A stretch of 64,000 nucleotides of DNA, from NCBI RefSeq assembly GCF_020782235.1, contig NZ_JAJGNO010000003.1, positions 186,001-250,000 on the forward strand, in the 5' to 3' direction. The translations under genes and the position numbers were made by a program. A model generated the notes under the pieces. It did not search any database. It worked only from the letters and a program-made list of their open reading frames with translations, and had not been told where the DNA came from. Shown here piece after piece: positions 25,575 through 34,995 of the stretch. Position 1 is the first letter of the stretch, and each line of letters begins with the position of its first letter. This stretch comes from Sphingobium naphthae (lineage in GTDB: Bacteria > Pseudomonadota > Alphaproteobacteria > Sphingomonadales > Sphingomonadaceae).

Positions 25575-27602
25575 ATGCGGATTTTTCAAGTCATATTCAT
25601 GACGTTTGCCCTGTTGGCGGGGCTCCCCGCCGCGTTGGCACAGGGCGCGTTCGGTGGGGGCCCAGCGCATATCGCGGCGGAGCTGGACAGCGAAAGCGAC
25701 AGGCCCGCGCCCGGCGGTCGCACCACCATCGCCTTCGCCATGACGCCGCAGCAGGGGTGGCACGGCTATTGGGAAAATCCCGGCGACGCGGGCCTGGGCA
25801 TGACGGTCGACTGGACGCTGCCCAAGGGGGTGAGCGTCGGCGCGCTGCGCTATCCCGTCCCCGAAACGCTGCTGATCGCCGGCCTGATGAACCATGTCTA
25901 TGAAGGCCCCTATGCGGTGCTGGCGGAGCTTCGGGTCGCGGCCGACATCGCGCCGGGCACGCGCCTGCCGGTGCGGGCGAAGGCGCAGTGGCTGGCCTGC
26001 ACGGACAAGGTGTGCGTGCCCGAAACGGGGGATTTGTCGCTGGACCTGATCGCGGGGGAGGGCGCGGTGCAGCCCGCGGCGCGCAGCCGGTTCGACGCGT
26101 GGCGCACGCATCTGCCCCGGCCGCTGGGATCGCAGGCCCATTATGCGGTCGAGGACGGGCGGCTGCGCCTGTCCATTCCCTATCCTGGCGGGGCGCAAGC
26201 CGAGGACGTGCATCTCTTTCCGCTGGGCGCGGGGCTGGTGCGCTATGCCGCGCCGCAGACCGTCACGCGGAACGATAACCATATGGTTATCGAAACTGCT
26301 GCCGCGGAGGATGTCCCGGTCGGCCAGGTGCAGGCGGTGCTGCGGACGGGCGACCATGTCGGCTTCCTGCTAAGCGCCGTGCCGGGCGCGGTCGCCGCTC
26401 CCGCCAAAAGCGGGCAGGCGGGCGCGATCCTGGCGGCGCTGGGCGGCGCCCTGCTGGGCGGGCTGCTGCTCAACATCATGCCCTGCGTCTTCCCGATCCT
26501 GGGGCTGAAGGCGATGAGCCTGGCCAAAGCGGGCGGGGACGAACGCCTGGTGCGCCGTGACGCGCTGGCCTATGCTGCTGGCGTCATTCTGACCTGCCTT
26601 GCCCTGGGCGGTGTGCTGCTCGCCCTGCGTGCGGCCGGCAATGCGGTGGGCTGGGCCTTCCAGTTGCAGGACCCGCGCATCATCCTGGCCCTGCTGCTGC
26701 TGGTGACCGCCATTGCCTTCAACCTTGCCGGCCTGTTCGAATTGCGCGCAATGGACGGCGGCGCGGGGCTTGCGGACAGAGGCGGCGTGATGGGCGCTTT
26801 CTGGACCGGCGCGCTGGTCGCATTCGTCGCGACGCCCTGCACCGGGCCCTTCATGGCGGCGGCGATGGGTGCGGCGCTGCTGCTGCCGCTCGCCGCCGCG
26901 CTGGCGATCTTCGCGGGCCTCGGGCTTGGGCTCGCCCTGCCATTCCTGCTGCTGGCCTATGCGCCCGCGTTGCGCAATCGCCTGCCGCGGCCCGGCGCCT
27001 GGATGGGGCGGCTGCAGAAGATCCTCGCCATCCCGATGTTCCTGACCGCGCTTGGCCTCGCTTGGCTGCTGGGGCAGCAGCGCGGCGTTGCGGGCATGAC
27101 CATCGGCCTTGGCGCGGCGCTCATCCTGGCGCTGCTGCTCTGGTGGCTGGGCACGCGCCAGCATCGCGGGAAGGGCGGCGGGCTGGTCGCGGGACTGGCC
27201 GCGCTGGCGCTGCTGGCCGGGGCCGCAACGGCCCTGTCAACCACCGCGCCCGCAGTGGCGGCGAATAGCGCCGCATCTGTCGCTTTCGCTGTCGGGAAAC
27301 TGGACGCGCTGCGCGCCGCGAACAAGCCGGTCTTCCTTTATTTCACCGCCGACTGGTGCCTGACCTGCAAGGCCAATGAGGCGGCGGCGATCGATCGAGA
27401 GGATGTGCGTGCAGCCTTCGCCAAGGCGGACGTCACCGTCATGGTGGGCGACTGGACCAGTGCCGACCCCGCCATCACCCGCTTCCTGGAAAGCCAGGGG
27501 CGATCGGGCGTGCCGCTCTATCTCTGGTATGCGCCGGGCAAGGATGCGGTGGTGCTGCCGCAATTGCTGACGCCCGCGACGCTGACCGGGCTGGTGCGCT
27601 GA
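25575..27602 (+). CDS. DsbD/ScsB-like thiol:disulfide interchange protein
   Basis: A 675-residue membrane protein in three parts: signal peptide and periplasmic DsbC/ScsB-like N domain (residues about 25-260, with CTDKVCVPETGDL), an eight-helix DsbD domain carrying the two essential Cys in NIMPCVFPILG and VATPCTGPFMA, and a C-terminal thioredoxin domain with ADWCLTCKANE. It passes electrons from cytoplasmic thioredoxin to periplasmic thiol proteins. The stop overlaps the start of tlyA (TGATG). Confidence 0.92.
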   Translation: MRIFQVIFMTFALLAGLPAALAQGAFGGGPAHIAAELDSESDRPAPGGRTTIAFAMTPQQGWHGYWENPGDAGLGMTVDWTLPKGVSVGALRYPVPETLLIAGLMNHVYEGPYAVLAELRVAADIAPGTRLPVRAKAQWLACTDKVCVPETGDLSLDLIAGEGAVQPAARSRFDAWRTHLPRPLGSQAHYAVEDGRLRLSIPYPGGAQAEDVHLFPLGAGLVRYAAPQTVTRNDNHMVIETAAAEDVPVGQVQAVLRTGDHVGFLLSAVPGAVAAPAKSGQAGAILAALGGALLGGLLLNIMPCVFPILGLKAMSLAKAGGDERLVRRDALAYAAGVILTCLALGGVLLALRAAGNAVGWAFQLQDPRIILALLLLVTAIAFNLAGLFELRAMDGGAGLADRGGVMGAFWTGALVAFVATPCTGPFMAAAMGAALLLPLAAALAIFAGLGLGLALPFLLLAYAPALRNRLPRPGAWMGRLQKILAIPMFLTALGLAWLLGQQRGVAGMTIGLGAALILALLLWWLGTRQHRGKGGGLVAGLAALALLAGAATALSTTAPAVAANSAASVAFAVGKLDALRAANKPVFLYFTADWCLTCKANEAAAIDREDVRAAFAKADVTVMVGDWTSADPAITRFLESQGRSGVPLYLWYAPGKDAVVLPQLLTPATLTGLVR

Positions 27603-28339
27603 TGGCCAAGATTCGCGCCGACCAGTTGCTCGTCGACGCTGGCCTCGCCGAAAGCAAGGCGCGGGCGCAGGCGCTGATCCTCGCCGGGCTCGTCTATCTG
27701 GGCGATCGCAAGATCGAGAAAGCGGGGCAGCAGGTGCCGGCCGATGCCGAACTCGACGTGCGCGGCCGCGACCATCCCTGGGTGTCGCGCGGCGGCATCA
27801 AGCTCGCTCATGCGCTTGAAACATTCGACATCGACGTCACCGGCTTCGTCGCCATCGATGTCGGCTCCTCGACCGGAGGCTTCACCGATGTGCTGCTGAC
27901 CAAGGGGGCGGCCAGGGTCTATGCCGTCGACAGCGGCACCAACCAGCTCGCCTGGAAATTGCGCTCCGACGATCGCGTTATCGTCCATGAACAGACCAGC
28001 GCCCGCATCCTGACCCAAGCCCATGTCCCCGAGCCCATCGACATTATCGTGTGCGACGCCAGCTTCATCAGCCTGGCCAAGGTGCTGGAAAAGCCGATCG
28101 GCTTCGCGCGCCCCGGTGCGCATCTGGTCGCGCTCATCAAGCCGCAGTTCGAAGCGCGGCGGGAAGAGGTCGGGAAGAATGGCGTGGTGCGCGACCCGGC
28201 GGTCCATGAACGCGTGTGCGCCGAAGTACAGGACTGGGTCGTCGCGCAGGGCTGGACCGTCGCTGGCCTGACGCCAAGCCCGATCACGGGGCCGCAGGGC
28301 AACATCGAATTTCTTCTCTACGCCCGGCTTGGCGGATAA
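27602..28339 (+). CDS. tlyA: TlyA-family rRNA 2'-O-methyltransferase
   Basis: A 245-residue protein with an N-terminal S4 RNA-binding domain (RADQLLVDAGLAESKARAQALI) and an FtsJ-like SAM domain (FVAIDVGSSTGGFTDVLL, DIIVCDASFISLAKVL, ALIKPQFEA). TlyA proteins methylate cytidines in 16S and 23S rRNA and affect capreomycin sensitivity; they are often annotated as hemolysins. ATG 27602 overlaps the stop of the DsbD-like gene. Confidence 0.93.
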   Translation: MAKIRADQLLVDAGLAESKARAQALILAGLVYLGDRKIEKAGQQVPADAELDVRGRDHPWVSRGGIKLAHALETFDIDVTGFVAIDVGSSTGGFTDVLLTKGAARVYAVDSGTNQLAWKLRSDDRVIVHEQTSARILTQAHVPEPIDIIVCDASFISLAKVLEKPIGFARPGAHLVALIKPQFEARREEVGKNGVVRDPAVHERVCAEVQDWVVAQGWTVAGLTPSPITGPQGNIEFLLYARLGG

Positions 28340-28365
28340 TCGGATGCGCTTCGTTTTCCGCCGGC

Positions 28366-28382
28366 GATACATAATGATACAT
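28366..28382 (+). promoter_or_regulatory. Direct repeat upstream of the RND efflux genes
   Basis: The heptamer GATACAT occurs at 28366-28372 and again at 28376-28382, exactly one helical turn apart, inside an AT-rich stretch 55 bases before the adaptor gene. CATAAT at 28370 could serve as a -10 element. It is a candidate regulator site; no regulator gene is next to it. Confidence 0.3.
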
Positions 28383-28436
28383 TGCGCGACCAAGGGTCAG
28401 CTTGTGTCCCGCTGAAAGGCCCGATAGCCCGTCACC

Positions 28437-29486
28437 ATGCGCCCGTTCCTGCCCCTCATTCTCAGCGCCCTTTGTCTTGCCGGTTGCAATGGCGAGGAAC
28501 AGAAGGCGCCGCGCGCCGCGCCCCTCGTCACCGCCGGGCCGATCGCCAAGGCGACCTTCACCGATACGGTCGAAGCGGTCGGCACCGCGCTTGCCAACGA
28601 ACAGGTCGTGCTGTCCGCCCCGGTGACCGAGCGGATCGAGTCTGTGAACTTCGCCGATGGCGGCTTCGTCAAGCGAGGCCAGGTGATCGCAACCATGGCC
28701 GTCGCGCAGGAAAAGGCGGAGCTGGCCGCCGCCCAGGCGCAGGCGCAGCAGGCCAGCCAGCAATTGCAGCGCATCCAGGCGCTCAAGGCGCGCGGCTTCG
28801 CCACCGCCGCATCGCTGGACCAGCAGCTGGCGCTGGCCAACGCGGCCAAAGCGGCGGCCGACCAGTCGCGCGCCGCCATCGGCGACCGAGTGATCCGCGC
28901 GCCCTTCGGCGGCTGGGTCAGCCTGCGCACCATCTCGCCCGGGGCCATCATTCCGGCCGGCACCGCGATCGCCACGGTCAGCGACATCAGCCGCATCAAG
29001 CTGGACTTCACCGTACCCGAAACGCAATTGGCGATGATCCGCGAAGGCATGCCGATCAACGCCGTCTCGGCCGCCTGGCCGGACCGGCCCTTCACCGGCA
29101 CCATCGCGACCATCGATCCGGTGATCGATCCCGCCACTCGCGCGGTCAAGGTGCGCGCGATCCTGCCCAATGGCGACAAGGCGCTGAAGCCCGGCATGCT
29201 GCTGACCGTCAGCGTGCGCGCGCGCCAGCGGGAATCGCTCGCCGTGCCGGAACTGGCGGTGCTGGGCGATGGGGAGGAGCGCTATGTCTTCGCGCTGGAT
29301 GGCCGGACCGCCAAGCGCGTGAAGGTCGACACCGGCATGCGGCAAAATGGCATGGTGGAAATATTGGGGGGGATAAAGGCGGGCCAGACGATCGTGACCG
29401 ATGGCGTCGTCAAGCTGAGCGACGGGGCGAAGGTGCGCCTGGCCCAGGACAAGCCGCAGGCCGGTTCCGCCAAGGCCGCTGGCTGA
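28437..29486 (+). CDS. RND efflux periplasmic adaptor (MFP) lipoprotein
   Basis: A 349-residue membrane-fusion protein. The signal peptide ends in the lipobox LAGC (Cys about residue 17). The order is typical: a first beta/lipoyl half (VVLSAPVTERIESVNFADGGFVKRGQVIATM), an alpha-hairpin rich in Ala/Gln (about 85-145), the second lipoyl half (DRVIRAPFGGWVSLRTISPGAIIP) and a beta-barrel domain. It links the RND pump 12 bases downstream to an outer-membrane channel, which is not encoded nearby. Confidence 0.93.
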   Translation: MRPFLPLILSALCLAGCNGEEQKAPRAAPLVTAGPIAKATFTDTVEAVGTALANEQVVLSAPVTERIESVNFADGGFVKRGQVIATMAVAQEKAELAAAQAQAQQASQQLQRIQALKARGFATAASLDQQLALANAAKAAADQSRAAIGDRVIRAPFGGWVSLRTISPGAIIPAGTAIATVSDISRIKLDFTVPETQLAMIREGMPINAVSAAWPDRPFTGTIATIDPVIDPATRAVKVRAILPNGDKALKPGMLLTVSVRARQRESLAVPELAVLGDGEERYVFALDGRTAKRVKVDTGMRQNGMVEILGGIKAGQTIVTDGVVKLSDGAKVRLAQDKPQAGSAKAAG

Positions 29487-29498
29487 GGAGGCGGCGCG

Positions 29499-32400
29499 AT
29501 GCAGCTGTCCGACCTGTCCGTCCGCCGCCCGGTCTTCGCCGCCGTTGTCGCGGTGCTGCTCTGCATCGTCGGCGTCGTCGGCTATCTCAGCCTGTCGGTG
29601 CGCGAATATCCGGACACCGATCCGCCGGTCGTGTCGGTCGAGACCGTCTACACCGGCGCGGCCGCTTCGGTGGTGGAAACCCGCATCACCCAGTTGATCG
29701 AGGACGCGGTCGCGGGCGTTCAGGGCATCCAGACCATCACCTCCACGTCGGAGGATGGCCAGTCCGACATCAATATCGAATTCGATCCCTCGCGCGACAT
29801 CGACAGCGCCGCCAATGATGTGCGCGATCGTGTGGGATCGGTGGTCGAGGATCTGCCCGAGGATGCGCTGGCGCCGGAAATCCGCAAGGTGGATTCGGAC
29901 GCGCGTTCGATCCTGTTCCTAGCCTTTTCGCGCCCGGGCTGGAGCTCGCTCCAGCTCAGCGACTATATCGACCGCAACATCGTCGATCGTTTCTCCGCCA
30001 TCGACGGCGTCGCTCGCGTGTTCATCGGCGGCGAGGCGCGGCCGTCGACCCGCATCTGGTTCAACGCGGAAAAGCTGGCCGCCTTCGGCCTGACGCCGGC
30101 GGATGTCGAAAATGCGCTGCGCACCCAGAATGTGGAGCTGCCCGCCGGCCGCTTCGAATCCCGCCAGCAGAACCAGACGCTGCGCGTCGAGCGGCCCTTC
30201 GCCACGCCGCAGCAATTTGCCGACCTGGTCGTCGGGCGCGGGGTCGATGGCTATCAGGTGAAGCTGGGCGATGTCGCGCGGATCGAGGAAGGGCCGGAAA
30301 ATCCCTATAGCAGCTTCCGATCCAATGGCGGCACGGCCATTGGCCTGGGCATCATTCGCCAGTCGGGCGCCAATACGCTGGAAGTGGCCCAAAAGGCCAA
30401 GGCGCTGATCAAGGATCTGGAGCCGACCCTGCCGGCGGGCATGCGGATCGCCATCGGCACGGACGAGAGCCTGTTCATCGAGCGCGCGATCGAGAATGTC
30501 TACGACACGCTGCTGGAAGCGGCGCTGCTCGTCATCCTGGTCATCTTCCTGTTCCTGGGATCGGTGCGCGCGACGCTGGTGCCGGCGGTGACGGTGCCGA
30601 TCTGCCTGCTCGCCACCTGCGCGGTGATGTGGCTGCTCGGCCTGTCGATCAACCTGCTGACGTTGCTCGCCTTCGTGCTGGCGATCGGCCTGGTGGTCGA
30701 TGACGCGATCGTCGTCCTCGAAAATGTCTATCACCGGGTCGAGCAGGGGGATGATCCGCTGGTCGCGGCCTATCTCGGCTCGCGACAGGTCGGCTTCGCC
30801 ATCATCTCCACCACTCTGGTCGTCTGCGCGGTGTTCGTGCCGATCATGTTCCTGGCCGGACAGACGGGCCTGCTGTTCCGCGAGCTTGCCGTCGCGATGA
30901 TCGCGGCGATCGGATTTTCCGGCTTCATCTCGCTCAGCCTGGCGCCGATGCTGTGTTCCAAGCTGCTCAAGACTGCGGAGCGCGGACGGCTGGCGCGCTG
31001 GGTCGATGATCGCTTCCAGCGGCTGGAGAGCGGCTACGCCCATTGGCTCGACCGCGTGCTGGTGAAGCCGCTGATCCCGGTGGTGGCGGTACTGCTGTTC
31101 CTGGGCGTTGCCGGTTTCTTCTTCACGCGGCTGCCGACCGAACTCGCCCCGGCCGAGGATACGGGCGTGGTCGAATCCAGCATCAGCGCGCCCGAAGGCA
31201 CGGGCTATGACCAGATGCTGGCCTATATGCTCAAGATCGAGAAGGATCTGAACTTCCTGCGCAAGGACGGGACGCTCCAGAACCTGGTCGTGCGCGCGCC
31301 CGGCGGCTTTGGCACCACCGACGATTTCAACAGCGGCAACGTCATCGCCTTCCTGCGTCCCTGGGAGGACCGCAGCATCACCACCGCCGAAGTGGCGACC
31401 ATCATCAACAAGGTGATCGCCGACCAGCCCGGCGTGCGCGGCAATGCTGCGCCGCGTTCGGGCCTGGGGCGCGGACGCGGGCTGCCGGTCAACCTGGTGC
31501 TGGCGGGCGCGACCTATGAAGGGTTGGCGGCGGCGCGCGACCGGATCATGGCGGCCGCCGCCAACTATCCCGGCCTCATCAACCTGGACAGCGACTACAA
31601 GGAATCCAAGCCGCAGATGCGGATCGAGACCGATCTGCAACGAGCCGGCGACCTGGGCGTATCGGTCAATGATGTCAGCCAGGCGCTGCAGAGCCTGCTC
31701 GGGTCGCGCCGCGTCACCACCTATGTCGATCGCGGCGAGGAATATCGCGTGCTGGTGCAGGCGGAGGATGAGGGGCGCGAGACCGTCGCCGACCTAGAGC
31801 GGATCAATGTGCGCAGCCGCACCGGCGCTCTGGTGCCGCTGTCGGCGCTGGTCACCGTGCGCGAAGTGGCAGGGCCGCGCCAGCTCAACCGCTACAACAA
31901 GCTGCGGGCGATCACGCTGACGGCGGCGCTGGCGCCCGGCACGTCGCTGGGCGATGCGCTCGGCTGGCTGGAGACGCAGGCGCGCCAGTCGCCCGAAGTC
32001 ATCGCGCTCGGCTACCGCGGCGAAAGCCAGTCGCTGCGCGAAACCGGCGGGGCGATCTGGCTGGTGTTCGGCCTGACCATCCTCGTGGTGTTCCTGCTGC
32101 TGGCGGCGCAGTTCGAAAGCTTCGTCCATCCCGGCGTCATCATCGCGACCGTGCCGCTGGCGGTTGCGGGCGGCGTGCTGGGGCTGGCGCTGACCGGCGG
32201 GTCGGTCAATCTCTACAGCCAGATCGGCATCGTCATGCTGGTGGGCCTGGCCGCCAAGAACGGCATCCTGATCGTCGAATTCGCCAACCAGCTGCGCGAC
32301 GAGGGGCTGGCGATCGAGCGCGCCATCCGCGAAGCGGCCAAGCGCCGCCTGCGCCCGATCCTCATGACCTCCATCGCCACCGTCATCGGCGCGCTGCCGC

Positions 32401-32603
32401 TGGTCATCCGCGGCGGGGCGGGTGCGGCGGCGCGCCAGTCGATCGGCGTCGTCGTGGTGTTCGGCGTCAGCCTGGCGACGATCATCACTCTGTTCCTGAT
32501 CCCGATCTTCTATTCGCGCGTTGCCAAGCGCACGGTTTCTCCGCAAACCGTCAGCCGCAAGCTGGAATCGGCGCTCAAGGATTCGCCCGAGCCGGCTGAA
32601 TGA
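29499..32603 (+). CDS. RND-family multidrug efflux permease
   Basis: A 1034-residue inner-membrane pump of the HAE1 family. The N-terminus (LSDLSVRRPVFAAVVAVLLC), the proton-relay Asp pair in helix 4 (GLVVDDAIVVLENVYHRVE, residues about 405) and the C-terminal repeat (VGLAAKNGILIVEFANQLRDEG) are complete, with two large periplasmic domains between. GAGGAGG precedes ATG 29499. The trimer exports hydrophobic toxins using proton motive force; substrates are not predictable here. Confidence 0.95.
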   Translation: MQLSDLSVRRPVFAAVVAVLLCIVGVVGYLSLSVREYPDTDPPVVSVETVYTGAAASVVETRITQLIEDAVAGVQGIQTITSTSEDGQSDINIEFDPSRDIDSAANDVRDRVGSVVEDLPEDALAPEIRKVDSDARSILFLAFSRPGWSSLQLSDYIDRNIVDRFSAIDGVARVFIGGEARPSTRIWFNAEKLAAFGLTPADVENALRTQNVELPAGRFESRQQNQTLRVERPFATPQQFADLVVGRGVDGYQVKLGDVARIEEGPENPYSSFRSNGGTAIGLGIIRQSGANTLEVAQKAKALIKDLEPTLPAGMRIAIGTDESLFIERAIENVYDTLLEAALLVILVIFLFLGSVRATLVPAVTVPICLLATCAVMWLLGLSINLLTLLAFVLAIGLVVDDAIVVLENVYHRVEQGDDPLVAAYLGSRQVGFAIISTTLVVCAVFVPIMFLAGQTGLLFRELAVAMIAAIGFSGFISLSLAPMLCSKLLKTAERGRLARWVDDRFQRLESGYAHWLDRVLVKPLIPVVAVLLFLGVAGFFFTRLPTELAPAEDTGVVESSISAPEGTGYDQMLAYMLKIEKDLNFLRKDGTLQNLVVRAPGGFGTTDDFNSGNVIAFLRPWEDRSITTAEVATIINKVIADQPGVRGNAAPRSGLGRGRGLPVNLVLAGATYEGLAAARDRIMAAAANYPGLINLDSDYKESKPQMRIETDLQRAGDLGVSVNDVSQALQSLLGSRRVTTYVDRGEEYRVLVQAEDEGRETVADLERINVRSRTGALVPLSALVTVREVAGPRQLNRYNKLRAITLTAALAPGTSLGDALGWLETQARQSPEVIALGYRGESQSLRETGGAIWLVFGLTILVVFLLLAAQFESFVHPGVIIATVPLAVAGGVLGLALTGGSVNLYSQIGIVMLVGLAAKNGILIVEFANQLRDEGLAIERAIREAAKRRLRPILMTSIATVIGALPLVIRGGAGAAARQSIGVVVVFGVSLATIITLFLIPIFYSRVAKRTVSPQTVSRKLESALKDSPEPAE

Positions 32604-32631
32604 GTGACAAGCGCGGGGGGTGTTGCTGTCG

Positions 32632-33183
32632 ATGAACGAAATCGCGTCCCAGGGCCAGTTGCGCCTGGCTTATCTTCGGTGGGCGCTGGTGACGGTGCCC
32701 GCCATCGTGTTCCTGGGATTCCTGTCCGGCCGGCTCGCCAATAGCGGCTATGGCAATCGCTGGTTCGATGCGCTGGACAAGCCCGCGCTGATGCCGCCGG
32801 GCTGGGCCTTCGGCGCGGCTTGGACGATCCTGTATGTGCTGATGGCGCTGGCGTTCGCCATCGTGCTGCACGCGCGCGGAGCCCGGGGGCGCGGCGTGGC
32901 GATCGGCCTGTTCCTGCTGCAACTGGCGATGAACCTGGCCTGGTCGCCGCTTTTCTTTCGCGCGCACCAGGTGAGCGCGGCGCTGATGCTGATCCTGGCG
33001 CTGATCGTCCTGGTGGCGCTCACCACCCGTTTCTTCTGGCGCATTCGGCGGCTGGCGGGCGTGTTGCTGTTGCCCTATCTCGCGTGGCTGGCCTTCGCCG
33101 CCTTTCTCAATTTCGAGATTGGTCGCCTGAACCCCGAAGCGGAAACCCTTGTCGCTCCGGCGCTCAAGACCCAAGTAAGATAG
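32632..33183 (+). CDS. tspO: TspO/MBR-family tryptophan-rich sensory protein
   Basis: A 183-residue five-helix membrane protein. Family motifs: NRWFDALDKPALMPPGWAFGAAWTILYVLM, LQLAMNLAWSPLFFRAH and LLPYLAWLAFAAFLNFEI (each seen as a segment). TspO binds porphyrins and helps in their transport or breakdown. The start is taken at ATG 32632; GTG 32620 is in frame but too close to the G-run upstream. It follows the RND permease by 28 bases. Confidence 0.88.
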   Translation: MNEIASQGQLRLAYLRWALVTVPAIVFLGFLSGRLANSGYGNRWFDALDKPALMPPGWAFGAAWTILYVLMALAFAIVLHARGARGRGVAIGLFLLQLAMNLAWSPLFFRAHQVSAALMLILALIVLVALTTRFFWRIRRLAGVLLLPYLAWLAFAAFLNFEIGRLNPEAETLVAPALKTQVR

Positions 33184-33221
33184 ACGAAGGCGCCGGTCGC
33201 GCCGCAGGAAGGACGAGAGCA

Positions 33222-33566
33222 ATGCAGAGCGAAAACCGCTTTTTCGACGATCTGGCCAAGCTGGTGAACGGCGCCGCCGGCACCATGGCGGGCGTGACGC
33301 GCGAATTCGAATCCAACGCGCGGGAGCGCGCCAAGGAATGGATCGGCGGCATGGACTTCGTGTCGCGCGAGGAGTTCGACACGGTGAAGGCGATGGCGCA
33401 GGCCGCGCGCGAAGAGGTCGAGCTGCTCAAGGCCCGGATCGACGCGTTGGAAGGCAAGGCCGGCGAACCCGTCACCAAGAGCGTCAAGACGCCCAAGGCG
33501 AAGGTCAACGAACCGCTGGCGCGCAGCATCGAAGGCGTCGCGCCCGTGGCAGACGACAACGAGTGA
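33222..33566 (+). CDS. ubiK: UbiK-like accessory factor (BMFP domain)
   Basis: A 114-residue protein with the BMFP/UbiK core: NRFFDDLAKLVNGAAGTMAG, an amphipathic helix and VSREEFDTVKAMAQAAREEVELLKARIDALE (coiled coil). UbiK helps assemble the soluble ubiquinone-synthesis complex in proteobacteria. The Lys/Pro-rich tail is variable. GGAAGGA precedes ATG 33222. YbjN and proC genes follow in the same direction. Confidence 0.85.
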   Translation: MQSENRFFDDLAKLVNGAAGTMAGVTREFESNARERAKEWIGGMDFVSREEFDTVKAMAQAAREEVELLKARIDALEGKAGEPVTKSVKTPKAKVNEPLARSIEGVAPVADDNE

Positions 33567-33607
33567 TCCGTCTGTCCTTTCACCGCTCGCGGTGATAAGG
33601 CGCGCCG

Positions 33608-34114
33608 ATGATGGATAGCGACGAATTTGAACATGGCGGGCAGGAAGCCGCGCCGATCGATATGCTGGCCGCCTATTTCGAGGCGCATGGTTGGAGCTTC
33701 GACCAGGTCGGCGAGGACGAGATCGTCGGCAACACGCAAGGGTCCTGGGCGCAATATGAGCTGCGGGGCATCTGGCGCGACGAGGACCAGGTGCTTCAAC
33801 TGCTGGTGCTGCCCGACATTCGCGTCGCGGAGGACAAGCGCGGCCCCATCTATGAAACGCTGGGCCTGATCAACGAACAGCTGTGGATCGGCCATTTCGA
33901 GCTCTGGTCGTCCAGCGGCATCGTCCTGTTCCGTCATGGCGCGATGCTTGGCGCGGGCGGGACGTTGACGCTGGACCAGGCGCAGCTGCTGGTCGAAACC
34001 GCGATCGACGAATGCGAACGCTTCTATCCGGTGTTCCAGTTTGTCCTGTGGGGCGGCAAGTCGCCTTCGGAGGCAATTTCCGCCAGCCTGATCGAAACCC
34101 GCGGCGAGGCTTGA
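33608..34114 (+). CDS. YbjN-domain protein
   Basis: A 168-residue acidic protein of the YbjN family, recognisable by LAAYFEAHGWSFDQVGEDEIVG, the central IRVAEDKRGPIYETLGLINEQLWIGHFEL and the final ETAIDECERFYPVFQFVLWGGKSP. The fold resembles type III secretion chaperones, and E. coli YbjN affects stress and motility; a precise function is unknown. proC starts four bases after its stop. Confidence 0.85.
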   Translation: MMDSDEFEHGGQEAAPIDMLAAYFEAHGWSFDQVGEDEIVGNTQGSWAQYELRGIWRDEDQVLQLLVLPDIRVAEDKRGPIYETLGLINEQLWIGHFELWSSSGIVLFRHGAMLGAGGTLTLDQAQLLVETAIDECERFYPVFQFVLWGGKSPSEAISASLIETRGEA

Positions 34115-34118
34115 TCCG

Positions 34119-34931
34119 ATGACCGGCGGCTGGCCCGACCATCTGTTCCTTGTCGGCTGCGGCAATATGGCGGGGCAGATGCTTGCCCGCTGGATCGCCT
34201 GCGGGCTTGATCCGGCACGCGTCACCGTGCTGCGGCCCAGCGGCCGCGCGGTGGCGGAAGGCGTGACGGTCGTCACCGACTATCCCGCTGCGCTGCCGCG
34301 GGGCACGACGATCCTGCTGGGCATGAAGCCGTATCAGATCGCCGAGGTGGCGACGGCGCTGGCGCCGCTCTGCACCGCCGATACGTCGATCATATCCATT
34401 CTCGCCGGCACGACGCTGAACGAGCTGCGCACGCGCTTTGCGGCGGCGACCGACATCGTGCGCGCCATGCCGAACCTGCCCGTGGGCCTAGGGCAGGGGG
34501 TGGTGGCGCTGTTCACCGACGACCGGACATCGCCAGCCGCCCGCTCGAATGTCGATGCGCTGATCGCGCCGCTGGGCCTGGCCGAATGGATGGCCGACGA
34601 AATGCTGTTCAACCGGGTGACGGCGCTGTCCGGCTGCGGCCCGGCCTTTCTGTTCCGCTTCGTCGATGCGCTGGCGCGTGCGGGCGAAGCGATCGGCATC
34701 CCCGCCGACCAGGCCGCGCGCATGGCGCTGGCGACGGTGCAGGGCGCCGCAAACATGGCGGCAGGTGCGCAGGTCAGCCCGGCGGCGCTGGCCGATCAGG
34801 TCGCCAGCCCCGGCGGCATGACTCGCGAGGGCTTGAACATCCTGGACGCCGACGATCGGCTGCTGGCGCTGCTGACCGATACGTTGACGGCGGCGCGGGA
34901 TCGCGGCGAGGCGATGGCGCGCGGCGGCTGA
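34119..34931 (+). CDS. proC: Pyrroline-5-carboxylate reductase ProC
   Basis: A 270-residue enzyme for the last step of proline synthesis (P5C + NAD(P)H to proline). The nucleotide-binding start LFLVGCGNMAGQMLARW, the middle VRAMPNLPVGLGQGVVALF and the C-terminal signature (ALADQVASPGGMTREGLNIL) are diagnostic. The gene proB for the same pathway is at 45929-47059 on the other strand. Confidence 0.95.
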   Translation: MTGGWPDHLFLVGCGNMAGQMLARWIACGLDPARVTVLRPSGRAVAEGVTVVTDYPAALPRGTTILLGMKPYQIAEVATALAPLCTADTSIISILAGTTLNELRTRFAAATDIVRAMPNLPVGLGQGVVALFTDDRTSPAARSNVDALIAPLGLAEWMADEMLFNRVTALSGCGPAFLFRFVDALARAGEAIGIPADQAARMALATVQGAANMAAGAQVSPAALADQVASPGGMTREGLNILDADDRLLALLTDTLTAARDRGEAMARGG

Positions 34932-34995
34932 AAGGGCGGTTTCAAAGCCGGGAGGCTTGGGCTAGAGGGCGCGCAAACATCCTGCGGAGCCTGCC

